In this document: positions 1 to 7,472 of the stretch, one piece after another
How positions within the stretch are numbered: the first letter of the stretch is position 1
How the letters are laid out: the number at the start of each line of letters is the position of its first letter
Assembly: GCA_036524155.1 (NCBI GenBank)
Contig: DATDCV010000530.1
Coordinates: forward strand, 1-26,228
Origin: DATDCV01 sp036524155
GTDB lineage: Bacteria > Verrucomicrobiota > Verrucomicrobiia > Limisphaerales > UBA8199
Length of the DNA stretch: 26,228 bases
Direction of reading: 5' to 3'
The notes under the pieces: model-generated
Told to the model about the DNA's origin: nothing
The model's database searches: none
What the model saw: only the letters and a program-made list of their open reading frames with translations
Made by a program: the position numbers and the translations under genes

Positions 1-228
1 GAGTTGACCGCGTTCACCGTCCGGGGCCCCATCCGCATGCAGTCCCGCGGGCCCGTTGGGAACAGGGAAATCACTCTCGAGCTGCCGGCTGAAGCGCGGG
101 GAGAATTGGTGCTATCCGATGCCGAAAGCCCGGCGCTCCCGACTGCGAGCGGCCCGGCGCCCGCCGGTTGCCGGCGGTTCATTCTGCCGACCGGCGGCAA
201 AACGCAATTGCTTCTCAAACACGTCTGA
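1..228 (+). CDS. C-terminal fragment of a probable secreted glycoside hydrolase (5' truncated)
   Basis: The frame is open from the first base of the window and stops at a TGA at 226-228, so only the last 75 codons or so are visible. The fragment has an alternating hydrophobic/polar pattern (ITLELPAEARGELVLSD) followed by a basic end (LLLKHV). This resembles the terminal beta-sandwich of alpha-L-rhamnosidase or similar glycoside hydrolases, which often close a protein in this way. No catalytic residue is in view, so the family is a guess. It converges with the propeller/toroid gene and lies in a neighbourhood of sugar-active proteins, which fits a carbohydrate role. The internal ATG or TTG codons are unlikely to be real starts because the frame continues to the window edge. 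Confidence 0.5.
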   Translation, partial: ELTAFTVRGPIRMQSRGPVGNREITLELPAEARGELVLSDAESPALPTASGPAPAGCRRFILPTGGKTQLLLKHV

Positions 229-284
229 AACCAAGCCCGGCTTTTTCACGGGTTCGATGTTCAGCCTGGCCACCGCAAAGCCGC

Positions 285-2627
285 TCAATTCTCCCAGGCG
301 CCTTTCGGCCTCGGTGGGCCGGTGTACGGTGCTGCTCCATGCCGTTTTTCTGTTCGCGCTTCCAGGTGAGTGGCCCCGGTATCCGTTATTTTCGGTGCTT
401 CGATGAAACCGTAATGGCGGCCCATCCAATAGTCGTGCAACCAACCGGTTGGCGGCGTAACGGCGTGGCTGTTCTCTCCGCCATCGTACCGAATCGCTTC
501 ACGAGCCCCCCACCTCGACTCCAACTCGCGCGGCGAGATCGCCCGTGTTCCGCCGCCGTAGGGTACGTAGCCGCGGGACGGCGCAAGGTCGCTTCGGTGC
601 GAATTCACGTAGCTGTGGTTGACCAGATCCAGCGACCATTCGCGCAGATGCCTGACCGCTTCAGGAACTTCGCAGTCGTTTCCCGTCAGCGCGCCGTAGG
701 CAAAGTTGTAGAATGGGATCTGCTGCATCCGCAGCACTTCCCAGGTGCGTTCGAGGCTGCGCAGGTAGATCGACCGCAGGTCGGGGTCCTTTGCATACCG
801 GAGTAGAACGTTGTAGCAGAAGAAGGCCAGTTCATCGTCCCACGGGGCGATCTGGTCCGGCGGGAAGGTCAGCCGCTGCCGGACCGTGTAGGTGTGGTAA
901 CGCCATTTCAGAAGCTGCTGCAGACCCTGCTCGAATTTCTGATCTCCGGTCAACGCGAATGCCGCCGTCATATAAGTTTGAGCTTCCATGCCGTTGAGTC
1001 CGCGGGCCTCGAACCCATAGGGTCGCAGCAGGTAATCCGGATCCCACCGGCCCCAGCGCGTCGGTTTGCCATCCATGTCGCGGAGCACCCAGCCGTTCTC
1101 CATGATGTGGGCCGCGATGTTGGCGATGTGCTGGCGGGCGCGGTCCTTCTCGCGGCCGCGGGCCACCAGGTCATGAAAAACGGAGGCTCCGTACAAGTGC
1201 GCGTTGACTTCGTCGCTCGAAGTATCGCCTTTCCAGAACCAGAAACCGTCGGCAGCGGGGTACCATTTGGCCGGTAATCCGCCGGAGCCGCGTGTGGACC
1301 GTTCGCCTTTGTCACCTTTGACCGACCAGATCGCGCGCGCGATAAAGCCCGGCTTTGAAGTAATGTCGTCCAGCCAAACCAAAGCGCGAAAGGCTTCGAG
1401 CGCTTCTTGCCTGGCCGTCTCGTCGCCGGTAACGGCGTACTTGTAGGCCATCGCCGCGAGCCAGGGCGCAGTGTTACCGCCGTCGTTATCGCTGATTTCC
1501 CTCAGCCAGCCATCCTTGTCGCCCGACCAATACAATTTGTGGACAAACCCGAGGCGCTTGAACCCCCATTCTTCGGTCTCGCGTTCGAACCACATGGCTT
1601 TTTTCAGCAGCGTATAAGGTTCGTAACGAATGATTGCGAGCCCGCCGTCGGTGGCGATGTAGGCTGCGTGGTCCGCAACCGCGATGTCATAGACCCGATC
1701 GCCCGGCAACCAGTGATGCGCTCCGAAATAGTGGTAGTCCTCGCCAGTCTTCCGGATCGCGCCGCGGGTGGTGCCGATCCAAAGGTCTCCCTCGAACCCC
1801 TCGGCCAGGCACGTGGTGTCTTCGTAAGGCAGACCGTCGGCGCCATGCAACGTCGTCATTGCCATGCCGCGCAGCATCGCCAACCCTCGGTCGGTTGCGA
1901 CATAAAGCCGGCTGCCTTGGGCCAGCAGGTCGCGGGTGATTGACGAAGGCATTGTTCCCCAGTCGACGGGGTCGGGTACGACGGTCTTGCCTTCGAGCAA
2001 CGCCAGGCCGCCCGGTCGCAGCCAATAGAGCGTTCCGCTGTAGGACGCAATCCGCAGAATCGGTCCGGGTTGAACGGGGTCAGCCAGCACCTGGCTGAAA
2101 TCCTCCATCGTCACGGTGCTGTCGCTCGAGAGGTAACCCGTCGCGGGCCGAATGTTCTCAAATCCCGCTCCGTTCCACCTGAACAGCTCGGCGCGCGTCG
2201 CGCCATAGACCTGGCCCAGGTGAAGCGTCAAATCGACAAACGGCCGATCATCCACTCGCTCCCAAGCGCCGCCAGCAAAGCGGTAGACCCCGGTCTCCGC
2301 GAGCGCCCATACCGCGCTATCGAGGCAGCGTAACCTCACTACCCTCGTCGGCCCGTCAGGGTATGCGGTCAGCTTCCCGTTCTGGGCCGTCTTGAGAGCG
2401 CCTTCTTGAAGGACAAACACTGTGCCTTTAAACGCCACTACGGCGGTGAGCGGTTTCTCCGTGATGATCTGCTCGCCGGCTTCCTGGAGAAAGACTTCGT
2501 CGGGCACGGTCCTCCACCGGTGCTCGATTGCACCCACAGGGGCGGACGCCGCGACGGTCACAGTCGCGCCGGCGAGCCAAAAAGTGCCCACGCTAATAAT
2601 CCAAACTGTCAATGCCGAGGTGCTCAT
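285..2627 (-). CDS. Secreted regulator-type beta-propeller / alpha-alpha toroid fusion protein
   Basis: A 780-residue protein with an N-terminal hydrophobic signal (about residues 7-27, ending near VAASA). Residues about 30-330 contain repeated short blades such as LYVATDRGLAML, LWIGTTRGAIRK and AYIATDGGLAII. These match the two-component-regulator propeller repeat (Reg_prop) and predict a beta-propeller. Residues about 340-720 are helical and rich in Trp and Tyr, with motifs such as DTSSDEVNAHLYG and GLNGMEAQTYMTAAFALTG, like the (alpha/alpha)6 toroids of glycan-active enzymes. The C-terminus has DYWMGRHYGFIEAP. No histidine kinase or DNA-binding domain follows the propeller, so despite the repeat name this is unlikely to be a regulator. 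An extracytoplasmic glycan-binding or glycan-cleaving enzyme is inferred. It is divergent from the ChbG-like gene, with 48 bp between the two starts. Confidence 0.75.
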   Translation of the reverse strand: MSTSALTVWIISVGTFWLAGATVTVAASAPVGAIEHRWRTVPDEVFLQEAGEQIITEKPLTAVVAFKGTVFVLQEGALKTAQNGKLTAYPDGPTRVVRLRCLDSAVWALAETGVYRFAGGAWERVDDRPFVDLTLHLGQVYGATRAELFRWNGAGFENIRPATGYLSSDSTVTMEDFSQVLADPVQPGPILRIASYSGTLYWLRPGGLALLEGKTVVPDPVDWGTMPSSITRDLLAQGSRLYVATDRGLAMLRGMAMTTLHGADGLPYEDTTCLAEGFEGDLWIGTTRGAIRKTGEDYHYFGAHHWLPGDRVYDIAVADHAAYIATDGGLAIIRYEPYTLLKKAMWFERETEEWGFKRLGFVHKLYWSGDKDGWLREISDNDGGNTAPWLAAMAYKYAVTGDETARQEALEAFRALVWLDDITSKPGFIARAIWSVKGDKGERSTRGSGGLPAKWYPAADGFWFWKGDTSSDEVNAHLYGASVFHDLVARGREKDRARQHIANIAAHIMENGWVLRDMDGKPTRWGRWDPDYLLRPYGFEARGLNGMEAQTYMTAAFALTGDQKFEQGLQQLLKWRYHTYTVRQRLTFPPDQIAPWDDELAFFCYNVLLRYAKDPDLRSIYLRSLERTWEVLRMQQIPFYNFAYGALTGNDCEVPEAVRHLREWSLDLVNHSYVNSHRSDLAPSRGYVPYGGGTRAISPRELESRWGAREAIRYDGGENSHAVTPPTGWLHDYWMGRHYGFIEAPKITDTGATHLEARTEKRHGAAPYTGPPRPKGAWEN

Positions 2628-2675
2628 GATGAGGAATGTTGTGCTTTGATGCCCGATTATTCATGATTCCGGCCT

Positions 2676-3620
2676 ATGAAAAGAGTCCTGATCCTGACGC
2701 TGTTGGGCGCATGGTTGCCTTTGGCCGCGAACGCAGCGGAGGCGCGGTCGCTGGCCGAGCGGTTGGGCTACAAGGCCGATGACCGGTTGCTCATCGTCAA
2801 CGGTGACGACGCCGGCATGTGCCACACGGCCAACCTCGCCACGATGGAGTGCCTCGAGAAAGGGCTCATGCGTTCTTCGACGATCATGGTGCCGTGCCCG
2901 TGGTTCCCCGAGATAGCGGGCTACGCCAAGGAACACCCGGAGAAGGATTTCGGCGTGCATCTCTGTCATACATCGGAGTGGAGCAAGTACCGTTGGGGCC
3001 CGGTCGCGGGTCTGGACAAAGTACCGGGATTGGTGGACGACAGTGGTTATCTCTGGCGCGGTGTCGAACAGGTTTACGCGCACGCGACCGCCGAGCAGGC
3101 GTTCGTCGAGGGTCGTGCTCAGATCAAACGGGCCCTCGCGGCCGGCGTTGACGTGACCCACCTTGACTCCCATATGGGCACACTGCAATTGAACCCGGAG
3201 TACGTGAAGATGTACCTCCAGCTCGCGATCGAATTCGATTTGCCGGTCCGCATGGCTTCACAGGAAACTCTCGCCCGCAACGGCTACCCTCAAATCCGTG
3301 AGCAGTTCGCGGCCCGGGGCGTTCTTTTCCCGGACCATTTTATCTACGAGGAGTTGAAGGACGAAAACAAAGGCGTGAAGCAGTTCTGGCTTACCATCGT
3401 GAAGAATCTGAAGCCGGGTGTGACCGAGCTTTATATCCATGCCGGACAACCCACGGACGAACTGAAGGCTATCAGCGGGTCGTGGTCAACGCGATCGCAG
3501 GAGTGTGAGGTCTTCGCCCGTGACCCGGAGATGCGCCAGTTGGTGGAGGATCAAAAGATCAAATTGATCGGGTATCGTCCCATCCGCGACCTGCAGCGCC
3601 GCGAAAAGCAGAGCCGATAG
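2676..3620 (+). CDS. Exported ChbG/HpnK (YdjC-like) carbohydrate deacetylase
   Basis: A 314-residue protein with a signal peptide (MKRVLILTLLGAWLPLAANA, cleavage probably after residue 20). The mature part carries the YdjC/ChbG signature: an Asp pair in NGDDAG at residues 42-47, the HLCH segment around residue 94, and HLDSH at 162-166. Together these would form the metal site and catalytic base. Family members remove N-acetyl groups from chito-oligosaccharides or act on related N-acetylated sugars. ChbG of E. coli is cytoplasmic, so the signal peptide here suggests a periplasmic or extracellular substrate. The length is somewhat above the usual 250-300 residues because of the signal and a basic tail. 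The exact sugar cannot be told from sequence. Confidence 0.85.
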   Translation: MKRVLILTLLGAWLPLAANAAEARSLAERLGYKADDRLLIVNGDDAGMCHTANLATMECLEKGLMRSSTIMVPCPWFPEIAGYAKEHPEKDFGVHLCHTSEWSKYRWGPVAGLDKVPGLVDDSGYLWRGVEQVYAHATAEQAFVEGRAQIKRALAAGVDVTHLDSHMGTLQLNPEYVKMYLQLAIEFDLPVRMASQETLARNGYPQIREQFAARGVLFPDHFIYEELKDENKGVKQFWLTIVKNLKPGVTELYIHAGQPTDELKAISGSWSTRSQECEVFARDPEMRQLVEDQKIKLIGYRPIRDLQRREKQSR

Positions 3621-3669
3621 TCGCACACGGGCGGCTTTCGGCGAGATGGCCAGTGGCACTGGTGTAATT

Positions 3670-3681
3670 GTCTGCTCAGAC
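3670..3681. promoter_or_regulatory. Candidate operator dyad upstream of lutA
   Basis: A perfect short dyad, GTCTG-CT-CAGAC, lies about 90 bp before the lutA ATG, within the only sizeable gap ahead of this operon. A weak -35-like TTGTCT overlaps its left half. lut operons in other bacteria are often controlled by GntR-type regulators binding small dyads, but this one does not match the usual GntR half-sites and no regulator gene is nearby. Treat it as a weak candidate. Confidence 0.2.
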
Positions 3682-3772
3682 CTCTGGAGTAATCACCCTC
3701 ATACGTCCCCCACGAATTTCTGGCAATCCGGCTGTCCTTGGCCCATCATGCTCCTGGCGCCGTGCCGCCAGA

Positions 3773-4486
3773 ATGAAAGTCACGCTCTTCATCCCGTGTT
3801 TTGTGGACCTGATGTATCCCAAGGTCGGCATCAGCATGGTCCATATTCTCGAGCGGCTCGGTCACACCGTCGAGTGCCCTGAAGAAATCGCCTGCTGCGG
3901 CCAGCCGGCCTTCAACTCCGGTTACTGGGACGCAGCCCGCACCGTGGCCTCAAAGGCGCTCGAACGGTTCCGCGCCTCTGAAGTCGTCGTCATCGCCTCC
4001 GGCTCTTGCGGCGCCATGCTGCACAACTTTTACCCGCAACTCTTCGCCGGCACACCCCACGAGCCAGCCGCCATCGACCTCGCCCAACGCTGTTTCGAGT
4101 TCTCCGACTTCCTCGTCACCAAACTCGGCGTCACTGACCTCGGCGCGAAGTTCCCCGCTAAAGTCACCTTCCATGACGGCTGCCACGGCTTGCGCGAGTT
4201 GCACACGCATGACCAGCCACGCCGGCTCCTCGAGCACGTGCGCGGCCTGGAACTCGTCGAAATGAAAGAAAAGGTCTGCTGCGGCTTCGGCGGCACCTTC
4301 GCCGCCAAGTTCCCCGCGATCTCGACCGCCATGGGCGAAGTGAAGTGTTCCTTGGCCGGCGAGACCGGGGCCGAGTTCATCGTCTCCAACGACTCAAGCT
4401 GCCTGATGCACATTCAGGGCGTGCTCGATCGCCAGGGCGGCAAAATGAAGACCATTCACCTGGCCGAGGTGCTCGCGAGCGTATGA
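3773..4486 (+). CDS. lutA: L-lactate utilisation protein LutA (cysteine-rich CCG subunit)
   Basis: A 237-residue protein, the normal LutA length. It starts MKVTLFIPCFVD and carries two CCG-type cysteine-rich modules: CCGQP at residues 41-45 and CCGFGG at 169-174, with a conserved HDGCHG between them. These cysteines ligate the iron-sulfur cofactor typical of LutA/GlpC/heterodisulfide-reductase-type subunits. LutA works with LutB and LutC to oxidise L-lactate to pyruvate in the cytoplasm. An upstream in-frame extension to 3668 exists, but its 35 residues do not look like LutA and the family starts at this Met. The 3' end overlaps lutB in an ATGA junction, implying translational coupling. Confidence 0.93.
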   Translation: MKVTLFIPCFVDLMYPKVGISMVHILERLGHTVECPEEIACCGQPAFNSGYWDAARTVASKALERFRASEVVVIASGSCGAMLHNFYPQLFAGTPHEPAAIDLAQRCFEFSDFLVTKLGVTDLGAKFPAKVTFHDGCHGLRELHTHDQPRRLLEHVRGLELVEMKEKVCCGFGGTFAAKFPAISTAMGEVKCSLAGETGAEFIVSNDSSCLMHIQGVLDRQGGKMKTIHLAEVLASV

Positions 4487-5877
4487 CCGCCGCTTCCGCC
4501 CAATTCAAATCCCAAGCCCGCCAACTGACGGCGGATCTCACCCACCGCGGCCTGATTCAAACCGCACTGCGCAATTACGAAATCGTTCGCGACAAGACCA
4601 GGGGCGCGTTCAGGGATTGGGAGGCGGGACGAGACGCCGCCGCGGCGATAAAAAGCGACGCCATCAGCCATCTTGACCGTTACCTCGCCGAGTTCGCCCG
4701 GAACCTTGAATCGCGCGGCGCCAAGGTTCACTGGGCCGCCAGCGGTGTCCAGGCCCGTGAGATCATCCTCGGAATTGTGCGCGCGAAAAAGGCGCGCTCG
4801 ATCATCAAGTCCAAATCAATGACCTCCGAGGAAATCCATCTCAATGAAGCCCTCGAACACGAAGGCTTTCAGGTGGTGGAATCTGACCTGGGTGAATTCA
4901 TCGTGCAGCTTCGCAAGGAGGCCCCCTACCACATCGTTTTCCCCGCGATGCACCTCACCCGCGGACAAATCAGCGAACTCTTTGCACGCGAACTGCACAG
5001 CGCGCCGACCCAAAACCCCGAAGACCTCACCATGATCGCGCGCCGGGTCCTGCGCGAAAAGTACATCACCGCGGACGTCGGCCTCACCGGTGCCAATTTT
5101 GCCGTCGCTGAAACCGGCATGATCTCCATCACCGAGAACGAAGGTAACGCCCGCCTCACGGCGGCCTTGCCCCGGGTGATGATCACGCTGGTGGGCATCG
5201 AAAAGATCCTGCCTCGCCTGGAGGATTTGGCGTTGTTTCTGCCCATGCTGGCCACCATCGGCACCGGCCAGTTGCTCAGTTGCTATAACTCCCTCTACGC
5301 CGGGCCCCGTCAACCCGGCGAGTCCGACGGCCCCGAGGAATACCACGTCGTGCTGCTCGACAACGGGCGAACCCGCCTGCTCGCCGATGCCGAACAGCGC
5401 GATTCCCTGCGCTGCATCCGTTGCGGCGGGTGCCTCAACGTCTGCCCCGTTTACCGTAACATCGGCGGCCACACCTACGGCACCACCTATTCGGGGCCCA
5501 TCGGCTCCGTGATTACGCCGCATCTCCGTGACCTCCAGCAATGGAAACATCTCTCTTACGCCAGTTCGCTCTGCGGCGCCTGCACCGAAATCTGCCCCGT
5601 CAAAATTGATCTGCATCATCACCTGCTGCAAAATCGCCGGAACGCCTCGCGGCAAAAGCCGTCCTTCGCCGAACAGCAGGCCTTCAAGATCTTTGCCTTC
5701 GTGATGAACCGGCCCCGCCTCTATCAGTTTGTTAAGTCCGCGGGCCGGATTTTCCAAAAACTCCATCCGCTCGTAAAAGGGACGCGCATTGACCCCGCGT
5801 ATGCCTGGACTAAGACTCGCGAGCTGCCGCCCATCGCCCCGCGAACTTTCAAGGAATACTGGAGGAACCGGCGATGA
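4483..5877 (+). CDS. lutB: L-lactate utilisation iron-sulfur protein LutB
   Basis: A 464-residue protein. The N-terminal two thirds form an LUD (DUF162-type) domain, including the recognisable ADVGLTGANFAVAETG segment. Two 4Fe-4S cysteine clusters follow: CIRCGGCLNVCP beginning near residue 311 and CGACTEICP near 364. The C-terminal tail has the length and character of the DUF3390 region. LutB is thought to pass electrons during L-lactate to pyruvate oxidation together with LutA and LutC. The start is the ATG of the ATGA overlap with lutA. A longer in-frame extension into lutA is rejected because family members begin just before the LUD domain. The stop overlaps the lutC start in the same way. 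Confidence 0.94.
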   Translation: MTAASAQFKSQARQLTADLTHRGLIQTALRNYEIVRDKTRGAFRDWEAGRDAAAAIKSDAISHLDRYLAEFARNLESRGAKVHWAASGVQAREIILGIVRAKKARSIIKSKSMTSEEIHLNEALEHEGFQVVESDLGEFIVQLRKEAPYHIVFPAMHLTRGQISELFARELHSAPTQNPEDLTMIARRVLREKYITADVGLTGANFAVAETGMISITENEGNARLTAALPRVMITLVGIEKILPRLEDLALFLPMLATIGTGQLLSCYNSLYAGPRQPGESDGPEEYHVVLLDNGRTRLLADAEQRDSLRCIRCGGCLNVCPVYRNIGGHTYGTTYSGPIGSVITPHLRDLQQWKHLSYASSLCGACTEICPVKIDLHHHLLQNRRNASRQKPSFAEQQAFKIFAFVMNRPRLYQFVKSAGRIFQKLHPLVKGTRIDPAYAWTKTRELPPIAPRTFKEYWRNRR

Positions 5878-6584
5878 GTGAGCGCGAGAATCTGTTCGCC
5901 CGCATTCGCGAGGCGCTTTCCGCCTCCCCTGGGTCAGGCCTCGCGCCTGTCTCCAGTCTGTCTTCCGCCCCCGGCGGAGCCCGGCAGGGGGCCAGTCCTG
6001 CAGCCGGCTTCCGCCAGTCCCTTCCCCCCGCCGGCACTACCCCCGAACAGCGCCTCGAACTCTTCCGCGCCAACGCCGCCAGTCTCAAGGCCGATTTCTC
6101 CGTCGTCACGGACCTCACGGAAGCGGCCGCGCTCGTGCGGCGCTTGCGTGACGTCGAAGGCTGGAAAAAAGTCGCCCATCATGCCGGTCAGCTCGTCGAA
6201 CCAGTCTGCCAATCCCTTTCCCTGCCGCTCTGCCGGACGGACCAGCCCTACAACGTCCGGGAGTTGGAAAGCTGCGGAGCCGGCATTTCGGAGTGCGACG
6301 CGTTGGTGGCGCAGACCGGCAGCGTGCTGGTCACCACCCGCAGCGCCGGAGGCCGCGCCCTGTCCGTGCTGCCGCCGCATCACGTCGTCCTGGCCCGCGC
6401 TTCGCAAATGCTCGCTGACCTGCCCGACGCCCTGGCCTTCCTCAAAACCCGCTACGCTCCTAATTATCCCAGTTTCATTTCCTTCATCACTGGACCAAGC
6501 CGCACCGGCGATATCGAGCGCATTCTCGTCCTTGGTGCCCACGGCCCCCGGAAACTCACCATCATTCTCCTCACGACGGCGTGA
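5874..6584 (+). CDS. lutC: L-lactate utilisation protein LutC (LUD domain) with a low-complexity insert
   Basis: A 236-residue protein beginning MSERENLFARIREAL, the typical LutC opening helix. A single LUD domain covers about residues 60-236, including the ECDALVAQTGSVLVTTRSAGGR stretch, read here as two parts (ECDALVAQTG, then SVLVTTRSAGGR), and a LPPHHVVLA segment. It is the third subunit of the LutABC lactate-oxidation complex. Residues about 18-50 are an Ala/Gly/Pro/Ser-rich linker coded by very GC-rich DNA containing two hairpins, unlike the rest of the gene. This may be an inserted repeat carried in frame. The ATGA overlap with lutB and GTGA overlap with prmC indicate translational coupling on both sides. 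Confidence 0.92.
   Translation: MSERENLFARIREALSASPGSGLAPVSSLSSAPGGARQGASPAAGFRQSLPPAGTTPEQRLELFRANAASLKADFSVVTDLTEAAALVRRLRDVEGWKKVAHHAGQLVEPVCQSLSLPLCRTDQPYNVRELESCGAGISECDALVAQTGSVLVTTRSAGGRALSVLPPHHVVLARASQMLADLPDALAFLKTRYAPNYPSFISFITGPSRTGDIERILVLGAHGPRKLTIILLTTA
5933..5951. repeat. 7-5-7 dyad repeat inside lutC (copy 1)
   Basis: The arms are GTCAGGC at 5933-5939 and GCCTGTC at 5945-5951, separated by 5 bases. They pair at 6 of 7 positions, with one T/T mismatch. The same geometry and nearly the same arms occur at 22896-22914 between genes. This copy lies in the codons of the low-complexity LutC linker, suggesting a small dispersed palindromic element that has entered a coding region without breaking the frame. 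Confidence 0.45.
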
Positions 6585-7465
6585 AGGTTCTGGAGGTGAT
6601 CCAACGCAGCACCGATTTCCTCGCGAGGAAAGGAATCGATTCGCCCCGCCTCCAGGCCGAGCTGCTTCTCGCCCACGTTCTCGGGCTCCCGCGGATGCAA
6701 CTTTACCTGAACTTCGAGCGCGCGCTCACAGACACCGATTTGGGAACCTGCCGCGAGTTCGTTAAGCGGCGCGGCCAGCACGAGCCCGTGCAGCAAATCA
6801 TTGGCTCAACCTCCTTTTGCGGGCTGGAGATCGCCCTGAACCGGCACGTGCTGGTCCCGCGGCCCGAAACCGAGGTGCTGGCCGAGCTGGGCTGGGAGTT
6901 TCTAAACCACCTCCCAGCCCCCGGACCGCCAGGCTTGCTCCCTGACCCTCGACCCGTATCCGCCCTCGACTTTGGCACTGGCAGCGGTTGTCTCGCCCTC
7001 GCCCTCGCCGTGAAGTGCCCGAACGCTTTCCTTCATGCGATCGACATCTCGACGGAGGCGCTCGCCTTGGCTGGCCGAAACGCCGCGCGCCACGGCGTTG
7101 CCAACCGCATCAGTTTTCTCCAAGGTGACGGGCTCACCGCCCTGGCTCCCGGCATGCAGTTCGACCTCATCATCGGCAACCCTCCCTACATCCCTTCCTG
7201 TGAAATCGAGAAACTTGAACCCGAAGTCCGGGATTACGAGCCGCGCCAGGCGCTCGACGGCGGGGCCGACGGCCTGGATTTTTTCCGCCGTCTTTCCCGC
7301 GGCGCGCGTCCCTTCGTGCGCGCCGGCGGCCGGCTGATGCTCGAATTCGGCGACGGTGAGGCCGAACCAATCCAGGAGATTTTCCGGGAACAAAACTGGG
7401 TTGTCGAACGCGTCGTCGACGACTACACTCACCGGCCGAGAATCCTGATTGCTCGGTTAGTTTGA
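6581..7465 (+). CDS. prmC: Release factor glutamine methyltransferase PrmC
   Basis: A 294-residue protein of the HemK/PrmC family. It methylates the glutamine of the GGQ motif in peptide chain release factors using S-adenosylmethionine. The N-terminal helical domain (about residues 1-80) is followed by VPRPETE, the SAM-binding loop DFGTGSG (GTGSG at 132-136) and the catalytic NPPYIP at 200-205. A Pro-rich linker at about residues 108-127 (HLPAPGPPGLLPDPRP) is longer than usual. The GTG start is chosen because it forms a GTGA overlap with the lutC stop and gives the correct family N-terminus. The release-factor gene prfA, a frequent partner, is not beside it; lutABC occupies that position. Confidence 0.95.
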   Translation: MKVLEVIQRSTDFLARKGIDSPRLQAELLLAHVLGLPRMQLYLNFERALTDTDLGTCREFVKRRGQHEPVQQIIGSTSFCGLEIALNRHVLVPRPETEVLAELGWEFLNHLPAPGPPGLLPDPRPVSALDFGTGSGCLALALAVKCPNAFLHAIDISTEALALAGRNAARHGVANRISFLQGDGLTALAPGMQFDLIIGNPPYIPSCEIEKLEPEVRDYEPRQALDGGADGLDFFRRLSRGARPFVRAGGRLMLEFGDGEAEPIQEIFREQNWVVERVVDDYTHRPRILIARLV

Positions 7466-7472
7466 AGTTCGC

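Noticed and set aside
285..2627. Two-component hybrid sensor kinase
   Set aside because: The propeller repeats suggest it, but there are no histidine kinase, receiver or DNA-binding motifs, and the C-terminal half is a toroid-like domain.
4816..5766. 316-aa minus-strand reading frame
   Set aside because: It is antisense to lutB with its ferredoxin-type clusters; no family likeness.
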